From: Lophius americanus
Lineage: Eukaryota > Chordata > Actinopteri > Lophiiformes > Lophiidae
Reading direction: 5' to 3'
DNA length: 64,000 nucleotides
Assembly (NCBI GenBank): GCA_037951165.1
Contig: JBBDHG010000026.1
Coordinates: 4,605,501-4,669,500, forward strand
The notes beneath the pieces were generated by a model. That model did not search any database and was not told the DNA's origin. It saw only the letters and a list, made by a program, of their open reading frames with translations. Position 1 is the first letter of the stretch, and every line of letters begins with the position of its first letter. Shown piece by piece: positions 46,901-57,000 of the stretch. The translations under genes were made by a program, and so were the position numbers.

Positions 46901-48335
46901 GGTAGTCCAGCCTGGCAATGTGAACGTGTCTTAAGTGCCACTTGCTGTTAATCTCTTCTTCTTACGTGAATATTATTGATCATTTGGGCATATTTTGCTT
47001 ATTTGCATATTTTTTATTTGTTGCCACTGTCATCAGCTTCTTGCTAATGTGGGAATTATTGGGTACCTGTAGAGTTATGATTGTGGTGTAGACGGGCACT
47101 TTAGAAAGTGCGTTGAGATAAGTTTTGGTACTATACAATAAACAACAGGTCCACCGCCACCCCCATTTCACTGGACTTGTTTTACAGCTGCAGGTGCATG
47201 TGTATTATCTCACTTTAGTTAGACTTATACTGTATGATGGTAAAATTAAAATAAACAACAGAAATAAATCACAATTAGTTGCAGAAAAAATTAATCGTCG
47301 GCTAAATTTCGCGATAAAGACACAGTAATTTACTAACTTTACCAAGAAGATGTTCTGTGGGGTTTTCCACCACTGCAACACAAATTTTAAGAAGAATTGT
47401 TGTTTCTAATCCCTTCCATAGGAGCCACATATGTAGTAAGTCTCATCCAGATTCATGCACTTGGTTTGTTTACATACACACATATGCACTTGGGTTGTAG
47501 GAATGTCACTGAAGGGGTGTACACAAAGATTAGAAATGCAATCACCTGTTCACTGCTGCATGGCATCTGGTTATTCAAGGTGTAGAGTGAGTATTGAGAT
47601 TTGATCCAAATGTAAAGTGCATTATAAATTAAATATATTATTATTATTATTTTCTGTTGACTACTTTGGATTTTGCATTTAGGATGCCGTTTTGATCACA
47701 TTTGGTACGTAACGGATCACATTTTGGGCAATATTTCGATTGCATTTGACCACTTTTTGGAATGGATTTTAATTTGATCCCAGCTATTAATTGATTACCG
47801 TCATCTTTGCACTGATAAATGGAAAGTCATTGATACTGGTTGTCGAGTGTTGTGATGTGGACAATGAAGTACATAAACGGAATGTGGAGCATGTGGCTGT
47901 ACCACATCAGCAGTTTCTCCTTACTTTAGTTCGCTGCAGTACGAGTATTTTTTGTTTTGACAGTTGGATGCAATACTAGAAGTGTCAGTAATACTTTTAA
48001 TAACGAAGATTGAACAGTGTCGCATCACTCACCTTGAAGTTTCTTCAGCACAACCACCTCCATCTTCAGCACCTGTTTTGGTTGTTGAGCAGACTCCACC
48101 TTTAAAGCAACAGTGGCTTGGCTCAGCTGATCCAAAACCTCATAGATCTCCCCAAAGCCACCTCCACCTATCTTCTTCATCTGAGAAGAAGCGTGAGTTA
48201 ATTCTAAATCTAATTGTGGGTATTGTGTTATACCGTACAACATGTTTTTGGGGTGATTTCCCTTACCACTTTCCATCTGTCTCTCACCACGTCTGCTACT
48301 GACAGGATGTCAGTGTGCTCTCCAGCCCCACTCAT
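37352..48335 (-). CDS. ttbk2: Tau-tubulin kinase 2
   Basis: Ser/Thr kinase of the CK1 group that starts ciliogenesis at the mother centriole and phosphorylates tau and tubulin (family knowledge). Exons in transcript order: 48335-48267, 48180-48033, 46259-46186, 46093-45953, 45845-45741, 44837-44772, 44686-44594, 44503-44378, 44287-44130, 43916-43727, 43398-43184, 42105-41649, 39782-39085, 37565-37352. Phases close to 917 aa. The kinase domain alone cannot separate TTBK1 from TTBK2. The tail decides: EKRLAPEPKP...FLEA, GFVAVNLSP...EADSQEWV, SKIPRP and FLPRPPPGKP follow TTBK2, and the neighbours capn3 and znf106 agree. It is shorter than human TTBK2 (1244 aa), mostly in the large tail exon. Confidence 0.93.
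40350..40535 (+). repeat. Intronic repeat pair, copy 1
   Basis: GAGTGCCATTCTATTCTATC, then TTTACT..CC, AACAAGAT, GATACATCAGAAT and ATTCAAATTCT. The same order recurs at 45320-45520, also inside ttbk2. Confidence 0.7.
42355..43075 (+). mobile_element. Decayed, internally deleted Tc1-like transposon
   Basis: GGGCCAAAATCAAAAGATAT, AAAAATGGAGAAGAC (about 42576) and GCGAAAGCCACTGCTAACCA (about 42613) match the start of a Tc1-like transposase. AGCAGAAGAGTAAGTCAACC and the following AAATGGATCAAAAAG match its end, with most of the catalytic core missing between. The tail near 43000-43055 matches the element's 3' end. The open reading 42580-42930 is a by-product of this remnant, not a gene. It sits in a ttbk2 intron in antisense orientation. 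Confidence 0.8.
44130..48335 (-). CDS. ttbk2: ttbk2 kinase-domain exons
   Basis: The translation starts MSGAGEHTDILSVADVV, then the glycine loop IGGGGFGEIY (residues 27-36) and VALKVE with Lys50. The catalytic loop HRDIKPSN has Asp141 and DFGLA has Asp163; KIKDKEQVG and KPDYLLLMSVFE mark the C-lobe. All residues needed for activity are present. Introns here are long and hold several repeats, including one of a pair of related 200-bp elements. Confidence 0.95.
45320..45520 (+). repeat. Intronic repeat pair, copy 2
   Basis: GAGTGCCATTCTATTTTATC, TTTACTCCCC, AACAAGAT, GAATACATCAGAAT and ATTCAAATTCTGG in the same order and orientation as copy 1. Confidence 0.7.
45608..45643. repeat. Perfect inverted repeat (hairpin)
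   Basis: ACCAAACTTCTGA (45608-45620) and TCAGAAGTTTGGT (45631-45643) are perfect reverse complements around a 10-nt spacer, in a ttbk2 intron. Confidence 0.9.
47590..47655 (-). repeat. ATA-rich tail repeat, inverted
   Basis: GATCCAAATGTAAAGTGCAT followed by TATAAATTAAATA and (TTA)n is the reverse complement of the pattern at 1810. Confidence 0.6.
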
Positions 48336-48975
48336 CCTGAGTGCTCTCAGCTACAGCCTGCACCTGGCATCAGTGACGCTAACTGGGAAACAGGGGGCAG
48401 ATTTGGTCAAATCTATATGCATTGCAGGGGAATGGGCGTGCACAGATAAAAGGATGAGATTATTACTCGTTCATCACACAGTGTGAAACATAAACATAAA
48501 TTGTGCCTTTTAACAAAACTGCTCTAACGGTTAGCTGCACATCACTGCTTTAAGGGTAAAGCTCTGCCTCGATGTCAGAAAGGATAGCAGCTAGCATCAT
48601 TTGGGGTTATTGACTCCGTGTCAACACGCAGCTCTGATTAGCTCTGCGTAAATCAATCATCATAAACCTCCATCAACCGGCCATTTGACTGGATTAGCTG
48701 CTAAGAAGCTAATGCAGCTAGGTGACAACGTTCAAAGCAATGGCGGAGCTTTAAACAAGCTAATTTGCATATTTGCTCGAGAAAACCGTTAACTACAACC
48801 TTTATTTCCTCGCCTGGTGGCCGATTTGTGATCCCAGTTAGAGTGTAAAATGCAAACAGTCCTCATTCTCCCTGCGCGTTCTCACTCAACCAGGTTATCC
48901 TAAAACGCGGTTGGTAGACGCTTTAAGCTGACGTCACTTTTCTCATCATCGCACTTCCGGGACCCACCATTGCTG
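48336..48975 (-). promoter_or_regulatory. ttbk2 5' region and promoter
   Basis: Upstream of the ttbk2 ATG a perfect CRE palindrome TGACGTCA lies at 48929-48936 and an ETS-like CTTCCGG at 48954-48960, about 600 bp from the start codon. This pairing resembles TATA-less housekeeping promoters. The transcription start is not visible from sequence. Confidence 0.5.
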
Positions 48976-51600
48976 AGATCAGCAGCCTGTAGACAGTGGA
49001 TGGAATATGTAAAAAATGCTGATGGCATGGTGCTTTTATTTATCTTAACAGTGAAATCCATTGAGATGGGACTACATTTTCACTGGTGCCCTGATCACAA
49101 ACCAAAAATGTAAAATCATAAAATTATAGAAAACCCTGAAACAAGGAAAATCCCAAAAAAGCAATAAAACATCAGCCATCCATATCAATGTTTAATCAGT
49201 AATTCAAATTAAAAGATATTATAGTAAACTCTATAACACTATATGGAACAATTGCAGTCCTCAATGTCAAAATTGTGTAACAGATCTGAAAATGCCCAAG
49301 GAAACTAGAGAAATTAATTTAGTGGACTCTTGGAATTATTTTCCCTTTTGTTGGTATATTTTTTGGTAAAAGATTTGGCTTTTTTCAAGCAACTGACTAA
49401 CAAAGTCAAAAAGATATAATTTAAAATGCTTCACAGGTATGGTCCATGCAGTCATTCATTATCCAAAACTATTTAACCGGTTTCAGGGGCGCAGGACTTG
49501 AGGCTATCCAAGCTGACATTGAGCGAAAGGCAGGGTAAATACTGAATGAGTCACCATTTCATCACAGGAATAATACATGTAGACAAACAATAATCATGTA
49601 TAACAACTGAAGAGTGAAATTTCACGTCTTATTGCATTTCATATTTTTACCCCACACTTTAAATTATTGTTGGAAAGATGTTTTGTTTGCATTCATTGAC
49701 ATTGATAGGACTTTCTACTCTAGGATTTAAGTGATCATTTGACTTATTATCTTTACCAAATTTTATATTGATAGATCCAAATTGTCAAATAAAAAGCCAG
49801 ATTTTCTGGAACTGACTGCCTAACAAATAATGCATCGCTTCAATTTCAGAATGTTCAAAAAAAAAAATGAATTCAAACTAACTTAATTACTATAAGCTTT
49901 ACAAGGTAGTTAAGAGTTTTTAATATATTTTATTATTACTATCACTTGGACTTCCTGGCATTGATTTTTGATTATAATATTGTCTTTTTCTTTTCTTGTC
50001 CTTTGCAGACAGAAACATAATAACTGTTCACTGTGTATACTAGCAATGTGTGTTGTACCCGTTCAATTGTCTCAATTAAGTTAAAAAAACAACAACGCCA
50101 GTATTTGTTTAACGAAATTACAGAGGAGGCCACTCTCTTAACATGTTTCTCTGAGTGTTTTCTCTCTTTTAACAAAGCCCCTCACTTATAACTCATTAAT
50201 ATTATAATTATATATTAAACATTATAATTTGTAAAGAAAGTCCAGACTATTTATTTATTCATCCATTGTTTTCCCTTATTTATCTTATTCCCCTCCTTTT
50301 GTTTTGTATCCGCTTCACATCTTAATTTCTCATGTATTTAAAAGGAATAAACAAAGTTTGGGGGAAAAAAGAGTATCAGTGTTAAAATTACAGAAAAGGA
50401 TTAGGGGACACAACTGGTTATTATGTTGTGGCTGATAGGTGTCCCCACCTAGTCTCTAATTGCCCCATTTGATCATTTAAAAGAATAGAGCAACTAAACC
50501 TGGAAACAAGGCTAGAAATTAAATAATCATCATAATAATTTTCAAATGTCAGATAGACATGAATATTTATCCAAGATATATTGGCCTATTTTGCAGCTCT
50601 GTACACAATCCTCAGTCTGATAAAGTAAAGTTAATTAACTGTTTATTTTATAAATTTGTAGAGAATTCAGTGGATCTGAAATATGTCTGTCTAATAGTGA
50701 CGCCACCACTGCCTCGTAGCAGCGGTGGTGACGTCACAGTGCTGTAGTCTGTCCTGCATATTTCTCCTGCTGTGTCCTGGAGACAGAGTGGCGCAACATC
50801 CAGCTAAGACAGGGGACATAATGCTTCATAAACATCGCAATGGTCCATTCCACGTGACCATAACTGTTTGTGATAAAACACAAACATTCCGAGACGTTAT
50901 CTGAAACATCACTCAATCACATTAGAAGTCATTCTTGAATGCTTGAAGTGTGCATGAAACCTGCTATATGAACTTACCTTCCATAGCCGGCTGCTGCTTC
51001 TACTAAAACTATAATAAATATTTGAATATATATTTCAGGTATTATGAACATTAATAACAGTTTTTTACCCTGCATGTGTGATTAACAACACAACTTCATT
51101 CAGAATTCCTACAACCTCTAATCCAGATTAATAACCACATTAACAAACTTTATTAATCCACGCGGGGAATTACAAAGTGACATTCATATCCTCTTTGTGT
51201 GCATTGTGCTGTTTTCTTTAATTTTTTCTGTATTTGTTTTATTTTTAGTATTTGTTTTATTTTTAGTTTATTTAAGTTATTCCTTATTATTTTTTCCTGT
51301 TCAACCTGATTTTGACATTTTGTAGGTAAGGTAATGGAGGGTGCCATGTGTTTTGTATCGTGTGTTAAGTAAAATGAAAAAAAAATCAGTGTGGAGGCGC
51401 TGCTTTGACGCTGATTGAGTCTCTAAAATCCTGACTACACCCTTGATTCTGAACGGAACACTCCGAAAGAGTGATTCCGCCTTCAGGGAGAGCCATGGCA
51501 TTAAAACAAACGCACACGGATACAGCAGTGGGCGTGGCCGGACAATCGGATTGGACAACAGGATGTGAGTTGGGCTGTTTTGGGCAAGGCGGAGCGCCAC
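48976..51600. other. Intergenic region between ttbk2 and mideas
   Basis: AT-rich DNA with no supported ORF. It contains an imperfect inverted repeat at 50697-50737 and a stretch resembling fish LINE tails near 51140-51180. From about 51500 the composition turns GC- and CpG-rich, leading into the mideas promoter. Confidence 0.55.
50697..50737. repeat. Imperfect inverted repeat (hairpin)
   Basis: GTGACGCCACCACTGC and GCAGCGGTGGTGACGTCAC pair with one mismatch and a short bulge around a CTCGTA loop. The right arm contains TGACGTCA. Intergenic between ttbk2 and mideas. Confidence 0.75.
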
Positions 51601-52560
51601 CCCGCTACGTTTCATCCACTCTGGATAAACAGGAACAGAGACGTGCTCTCTGGTGCGCTGCGTCCAAATCTGCGGAAGTACCAGCGCAGGCCGCTGTAGG
51701 GCAGAGTCCGCAAACACTCAGCGTGTGCTGCTCGGGCACAAAGTTGTGGACATGTTTTCCTGAAGTGCACGAATTTGTGCAACATCGCAACTAAAGCGAC
51801 CACGCGCCTTGTCCTGCCTTTGGATCATGTTTTTGTCGGATTGTAAAGTAGCTTCTACGCCACACCACGCGCTCTGAAGCTCGAGGGAAAGTTGTCAGAG
51901 TTGTGACAGTTTGCTGCGTAGGATCCCTCCATGGAGCTGCATGCAGTCGACTTTGATCGGAGCCAAAGTGACTCCATGGGGCTGGAAATGGAGAGCTGTG
52001 AGGTACACGCTGTCACTATTGCGCACTGATCAGCTGAATTCGCTCTTCAGGCGCTTTCTCGCTGCCGATTCTTTTTGAACATACCACCACTGGCTACCGC
52101 TCGGGTGATTGCACCAGTCCCTTCGTTTCCTGTATTTCTTGTTATGCCAACTACACCGCAGGCGCCTCCTTATTGCTGACCCTCTCAAACTTGTCTACTT
52201 TATAGCCTCTTCTCTGCACACACCTCGGCGTTCTTATCAAATTACAGTCGTTTTCTCCCTTCCAACTTGAACCGACTCTGATTTCATTGCTGTTTGCTCG
52301 TGCAGGCCTCCATTTCCTCTTTAGCTGACTGAAAACTTTCCTATGCTTGTCTTGAGAGAAATAGAAAGTACCTAACCCCTCCTTTCTCCCACAGGGCTCT
52401 GCACCATGAAGAGAAGAATGGACAGCAAACATATTTCATCCTGGAGGAATGGTTAAGTTCTCCCTTCCTCAAGGATTTCTCACTGAAATACATCGAAAAG
52501 AAAGGAAGTACACTACAGAGTCAACAATTGAACCCTTAGAGACTATTTTCTTAGTTTATT
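51601..52560 (+). promoter_or_regulatory. mideas CpG-rich promoter, 5' UTR exons and upstream ORFs
   Basis: GC content and CpG rise from about 51500. A probable first exon ends at 52002 (GAG before GTACAC), a probable second spans 52395-52451, and a third starts at 52555, just before the main ATG. If spliced this way, an upstream ORF opens at 51931 (MELHAVDFDRSQ...) and stops in TGA at the ATGA at 52406, where a second upstream ORF (MKRRMDSKHISSW...) begins. Neither leads in frame into the main protein. Confidence 0.45.
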
Positions 52561-54075
52561 ATGAGTCTTCCTCCTCAAGTTAACTCTGACAAGGGCGGCA
52601 AGCATCGGGCTGCAGCAATGAAAGAGCCTGTGCAGCATTCAGGGGAGGTTTATTATGGAATGGGACCTCCAGCTGTAGAGTCAGGCCACAGCGACTCCTC
52701 AAGCAGCTCTGGTGTTTACAATCCTGAGAAAGGGCCCCAAAGTCTACCACACTATCAACAGACTGCTCCTGGAAAGTGGATGCACCAGGACTCCATACAG
52801 CCCCCTGGCTGGTCTCAGGAAGCTCCAGTGCCAGGCTGGGGGCAGAATTTTGGCCCCTATATAAGTGGGGTGAATGTCAGGGGTCAGATGGCGTTCCATA
52901 AAGGAGTACATGAAGGGGTAGCTCTGCCCATTGCCGGAGAAAACCAACTGCCAGGGCCTGTTGAGGCCTACAGAGATGCCACCCAGGCTCAAACTCAAGC
53001 TCAGGGGAGAGGGTTAGAGTGGGAGCAGCATGCTGCGGCTGCTATGCATCAGGCTCAGCTGCAGGCCTACCAGCATTCCCATAAAGGTGTGGAGCTCCAA
53101 GGTCAGCCCCATTTGCCCTCTCATACGCTGCAAGGGTCCATACTGCAGACCTTCCCGACTACATTTAGGCCCAGCAAGCAGTTGCCATCTGGTTATTACC
53201 CGGTTTATCCAGGAAATAAGGGAGTCCCGGGCCTGGTGTATGGCGAACAGCCTAAAAGTCAGCAACATTTGCTCCACCAAATGCAGCAGCAGCAGCAAAT
53301 GCATCACCATCACCAACATCAGCAGCAGCAACAGCAGCAGCAACAACAACAACATCAGCAGCTTCACCAGCAGCACCACCTTCAGTTGCAGCAACAGCAG
53401 CAGCATTTGCAGCAGCAGCAACAAATGCAGCAGCATCAGATTCAGCAGCAACAATTGCAGCAAATGCAGCAACAGTATCATCAGCAACAGCTGCAGGAGA
53501 GGCAACAGCAGCACATTCAGCACATGCAGCAGCAACAACAGCAGCAGCAATTGCAACAACAAAACGTGCCGCAGCAAGAAACGGCACAACTTCAAGCGCA
53601 ACCAAAACTGCAACAAACCCAAAACTTTGTGGCGTATCAGCCTCCCGAGGCGTGTCCCCCTGACACCATGCCTAAAAAGACAGTCTCGCCATTGGAGCTG
53701 CAGCAAGAGCTTGAGACCCAAGTCCATGACCCATCATCCATACCTACTCTAGGCCCAGATGAGAAAGTCTCCACTAATCTTTCTGATCCTGCAGATGTAT
53801 CGCTCGCTGCACCCCGGCGCTCCCGGCGCCTGTCCAGAGACGGACAGTCCCCACTAGGTCCTGGATCCACAAACATCTGGTCTCAAGCATCCAAAGATCC
53901 TCCGCTCCCCCAGAACGGTGTAGCAGGCGCTCAGATTGTGAGAGCAGGGGAAAGCCAAGTGACAACGGGAGGGGTCATCCAGATCACCAGCAGGAGACGG
54001 AGGGCGTCTAAGGAGATCAACCTTGAGACTCTGGCCCAGCAGGCGTCAAAAATGGAGCCAGCTAAGATGGTCAAG
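52561..54075 (+). CDS. mideas: mideas large N-terminal exon with Gln/His-rich tract
   Basis: This 505-codon exon is disordered and low in order-promoting residues. A Gln/His-rich tract at about 53270-53630 (residues about 238-356) mixes CAG and CAA codons, so it is not a pure triplet run. After it come APRRSRRLSRDGQSP and GVIQITSRRRRASKEINLET, the conserved basic MIDEAS motifs. The exon ends at AAG before GTAAAA. Several long ORFs on other frames across the tract are shadows of the repeat composition. Confidence 0.9.
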
Positions 54076-57000
54076 GTAAAAAAAAAAAAAAATACACTCA
54101 TTACTCTGCTGCTAATGCTACACTGCAAAAACTCAAAATCTTAACAACTGTATTTGTCTAAGTTTTAGTCAAAATGCCTCTTTGCACACAATATATGACA
54201 CAATTGCTTAAAAACTTTTTTTTCCAGAAAATATAACGGGTCATATGAGTATTTCCAGTATTTCCATCTTAAAATGATGCAATATCCCTTTCTACTTTTA
54301 TTTTGAGTATGTGTTGGTTTAAATCTAGAAGAGTGTCTCTACTATACAACCTGAAGTTATATGTATGGAAACAAAAAACCAAAGCTACTTTTAAGGAAAG
54401 AAGTGCTAGTTTTGTGGGTTTTACTGGCTTATTCCTAGACACAACACTCCCCAATACGAGTAAGTTATAGTTAAAAAGATAATGTCCCAGCTTATTTCTC
54501 GATCTGAATATTACGTCTTATTTCAAGAAGTCTTACCAAGCAAACTTTCACTTGTTCTTCTGGCCAAATGCTTTATTTTTACTTATTTCAAGTTAAAAAC
54601 CCTTGTATTAGTTTTTTTTAAACTTAATTTTGAAGGGGGATTTTCCCAGTATAATAGCGTGTTTATTATATATGTTTAATTTAAATACTCCCTTTAGGCT
54701 CAACTTGAAGGAAAGTGACCACATTGGCTAATTTGTGCATTTCGGAGCATTTTTTAGTTACTTACAGAAGTTGGCAAATATCTGTACAAAGGGGAAGAAC
54801 CTTGTTTCTCTGCAGAACTTCCCTATGGTTTACGAAACCCTTTCTTAGGTCTATTTACTATGCTGTAGAGTATAATAACAAAAGACACTTGCTCAATCAG
54901 AAACAGATTTTAGACCTTTAGAAGATTCCCACCTGTTATTGGATTTTGAAATATGCTTACATTTTCATCATTGCAATAAACTCAACTTTGTGACTCAGCA
55001 TTTTTACTGCTAAAATTCCAATTGATCAACCGTCTGACTGTAAACTGGCCTCTTTCCCCTCATAGCAGCTTTGCTAAACAGAAAAACTCAATAACTCGTC
55101 ATGTTTTTCTTATTCTCTTGGCAGAGGGATGTTTGGCGCTCTGCCTTGAGGGGGTTTGTCAGGCTTACGTAGGTTTTTGTGCAGAGCTTGCATGCCGGTC
55201 GTACAGTTGGAGCAGCTGCATGTCTGCACACCTCCACATTCCTCAGACTCTTTCATAGTCATTCAGCAGAGCCAGGGAGGGGTCAAGCTGTCATGCTGCA
55301 CAGCTGCGCTCCTATACTCCCTTTCACACACCAAACAGGTTTACTATTGCTTCTCACAGACTCAGAGCTGCTGTATGGTGGTTAACAAGCAGCATTTTAT
55401 AGATTAGCTCCAATCAAACTCCGGGTCTTACTTTCACTTCCAGTAAAAATAAAATAAACTGACCTGCGTTCCCCCAGCCGCTGCATTTTATCAGTTGCAC
55501 TAGAAATGCAACTGATAGGTCAAGTCTAGACTATTCTGGTCAGAACCCATCCTCCCAGAAAGTTCCACAGAAATCGGTGCTGTAATTTTTGTGGAATCCT
55601 TCATACTGTGTTGTACTGTGCATGACTGAATGTGATTAACAAAGGATACGTTATTATTTATTATAAAACCACCTTGGCACAGGTAATTTGATGATCAATC
55701 CCATGCGTAGACAGTTTTAAAGTAATACACTCACGTGATAGGTAGATCATTTCAGTTGCTGAATTAACATTGGCTCTTTCACACCTGGAAATGTGAGCAA
55801 AGGTTTGGGTTTTTGTGTGATTGTGTGAGTCTGACTCTTTAGTTAAGCTCTGAGGGTTCACACCATCCATTTGGATTTGGATCAAACTGAAAAGTCCCAA
55901 CTGAATGAAGGAGGTGTGAAGGCTCCATTTAAAGAAGGCCACTATTTTGCTTGCTGGAGCGATACAAATGTTGCAGTTTGTTTAATGTCGTTGGAAATGA
56001 AAAATCTTTCCCTAACAAGATAACTCTTCATCATCCCTGCTGCTTCTCCTCCCTCCTCTTTGCTTTGTAACTCGACAGGAAGAAATTTCTGCAGGCAGGC
56101 AGGCCACCTTGGTGCCTCTTGTGATCCCGGTGTCGGTGCCAGTGCACAGGAATCAGTCAGATTCTCAGGGAGGATGGGCTCAAGGACGACTCGGCGCCAG
56201 CGAGCGGCAGGCAGGACACTCTGACTGCAAACCTTCTGTCATCGTGGCTCGTCGGCGATCGCTCCGAAACTCCATGACGGAGAGTTTTGGCCAGGTTAGT
56301 GTTGTTTAGTTGTGACATTTGGATTACACAGATTTATGATAATATGTAATCACACAGTCGGTACCTTCACATGTCAATATTGCCTCAAGTAACGGCACTA
56401 TTCACAGATGTCGTTCATGTCTAAGTTGTAACACTACAGGTCGTATTTACTTTCAAAGTAAAAGTCAAGCAATCAAAATTTTATTTAAGTATACCTGTAC
56501 CAAAAATATGACTTCTTATCCTTGGCCTCGTATCGTGTGAGCAAAAATGTATATGTTAGTACTGTGAAAGTAGGACCACTTTAACTCTATTTTGCTGTTA
56601 TCAATTATTTATCTTGTTTACTGTCTGAACCAGACTAGGTGTTGCCACAGCAGAATTTTTATTCTCCACTTCCTGCTGTCCTTGGCATCCTTTTCTGTCA
56701 TTCCGGCCACTCTCACGTCCCCTCACTACATTAATGTATCTCTTCTTTTGCCCTCCCCGTTTTCATCTCCCCCGCCACTCCATCCTCAACATCCGCTTTA
56801 TAAATTACATCAGGAGTACATTCAGATTCGGTGGCAGCTTTCCCTTCTGATTCTTCGCATGTTTTGAATGGAGAATATCAAATTCTGCCATCTAACACGC
56901 GATTTATAGTCTCTCCATTATAAAGGAACAAGCTGAAGAAGCTTTTTATACATCAGTCTGTCCTTTTGCTGAACCAAACTCGGAGATCTGAATCCAAGTG

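Noticed and set aside
46558..46941. 127-codon - strand ORF in a ttbk2 intron
   Set aside because: Not flanked by usable splice sites in phase with the kinase, and the kinase domain is complete without it.
41649..48335. Assignment of the kinase gene to ttbk1
   Set aside because: Part of the linker (LRENTEDVLQGE) resembles TTBK1, but the tail motifs and the capn3/znf106 neighbourhood fit TTBK2 better.
53014..53752. Long ORFs in other frames across the mideas Gln tract (Leu-rich on the - strand, Ser/Asn-rich on the + strand)
   Set aside because: They are by-products of the CAG/CAA composition; the + strand frame from 52561 matches MIDEAS on both sides.
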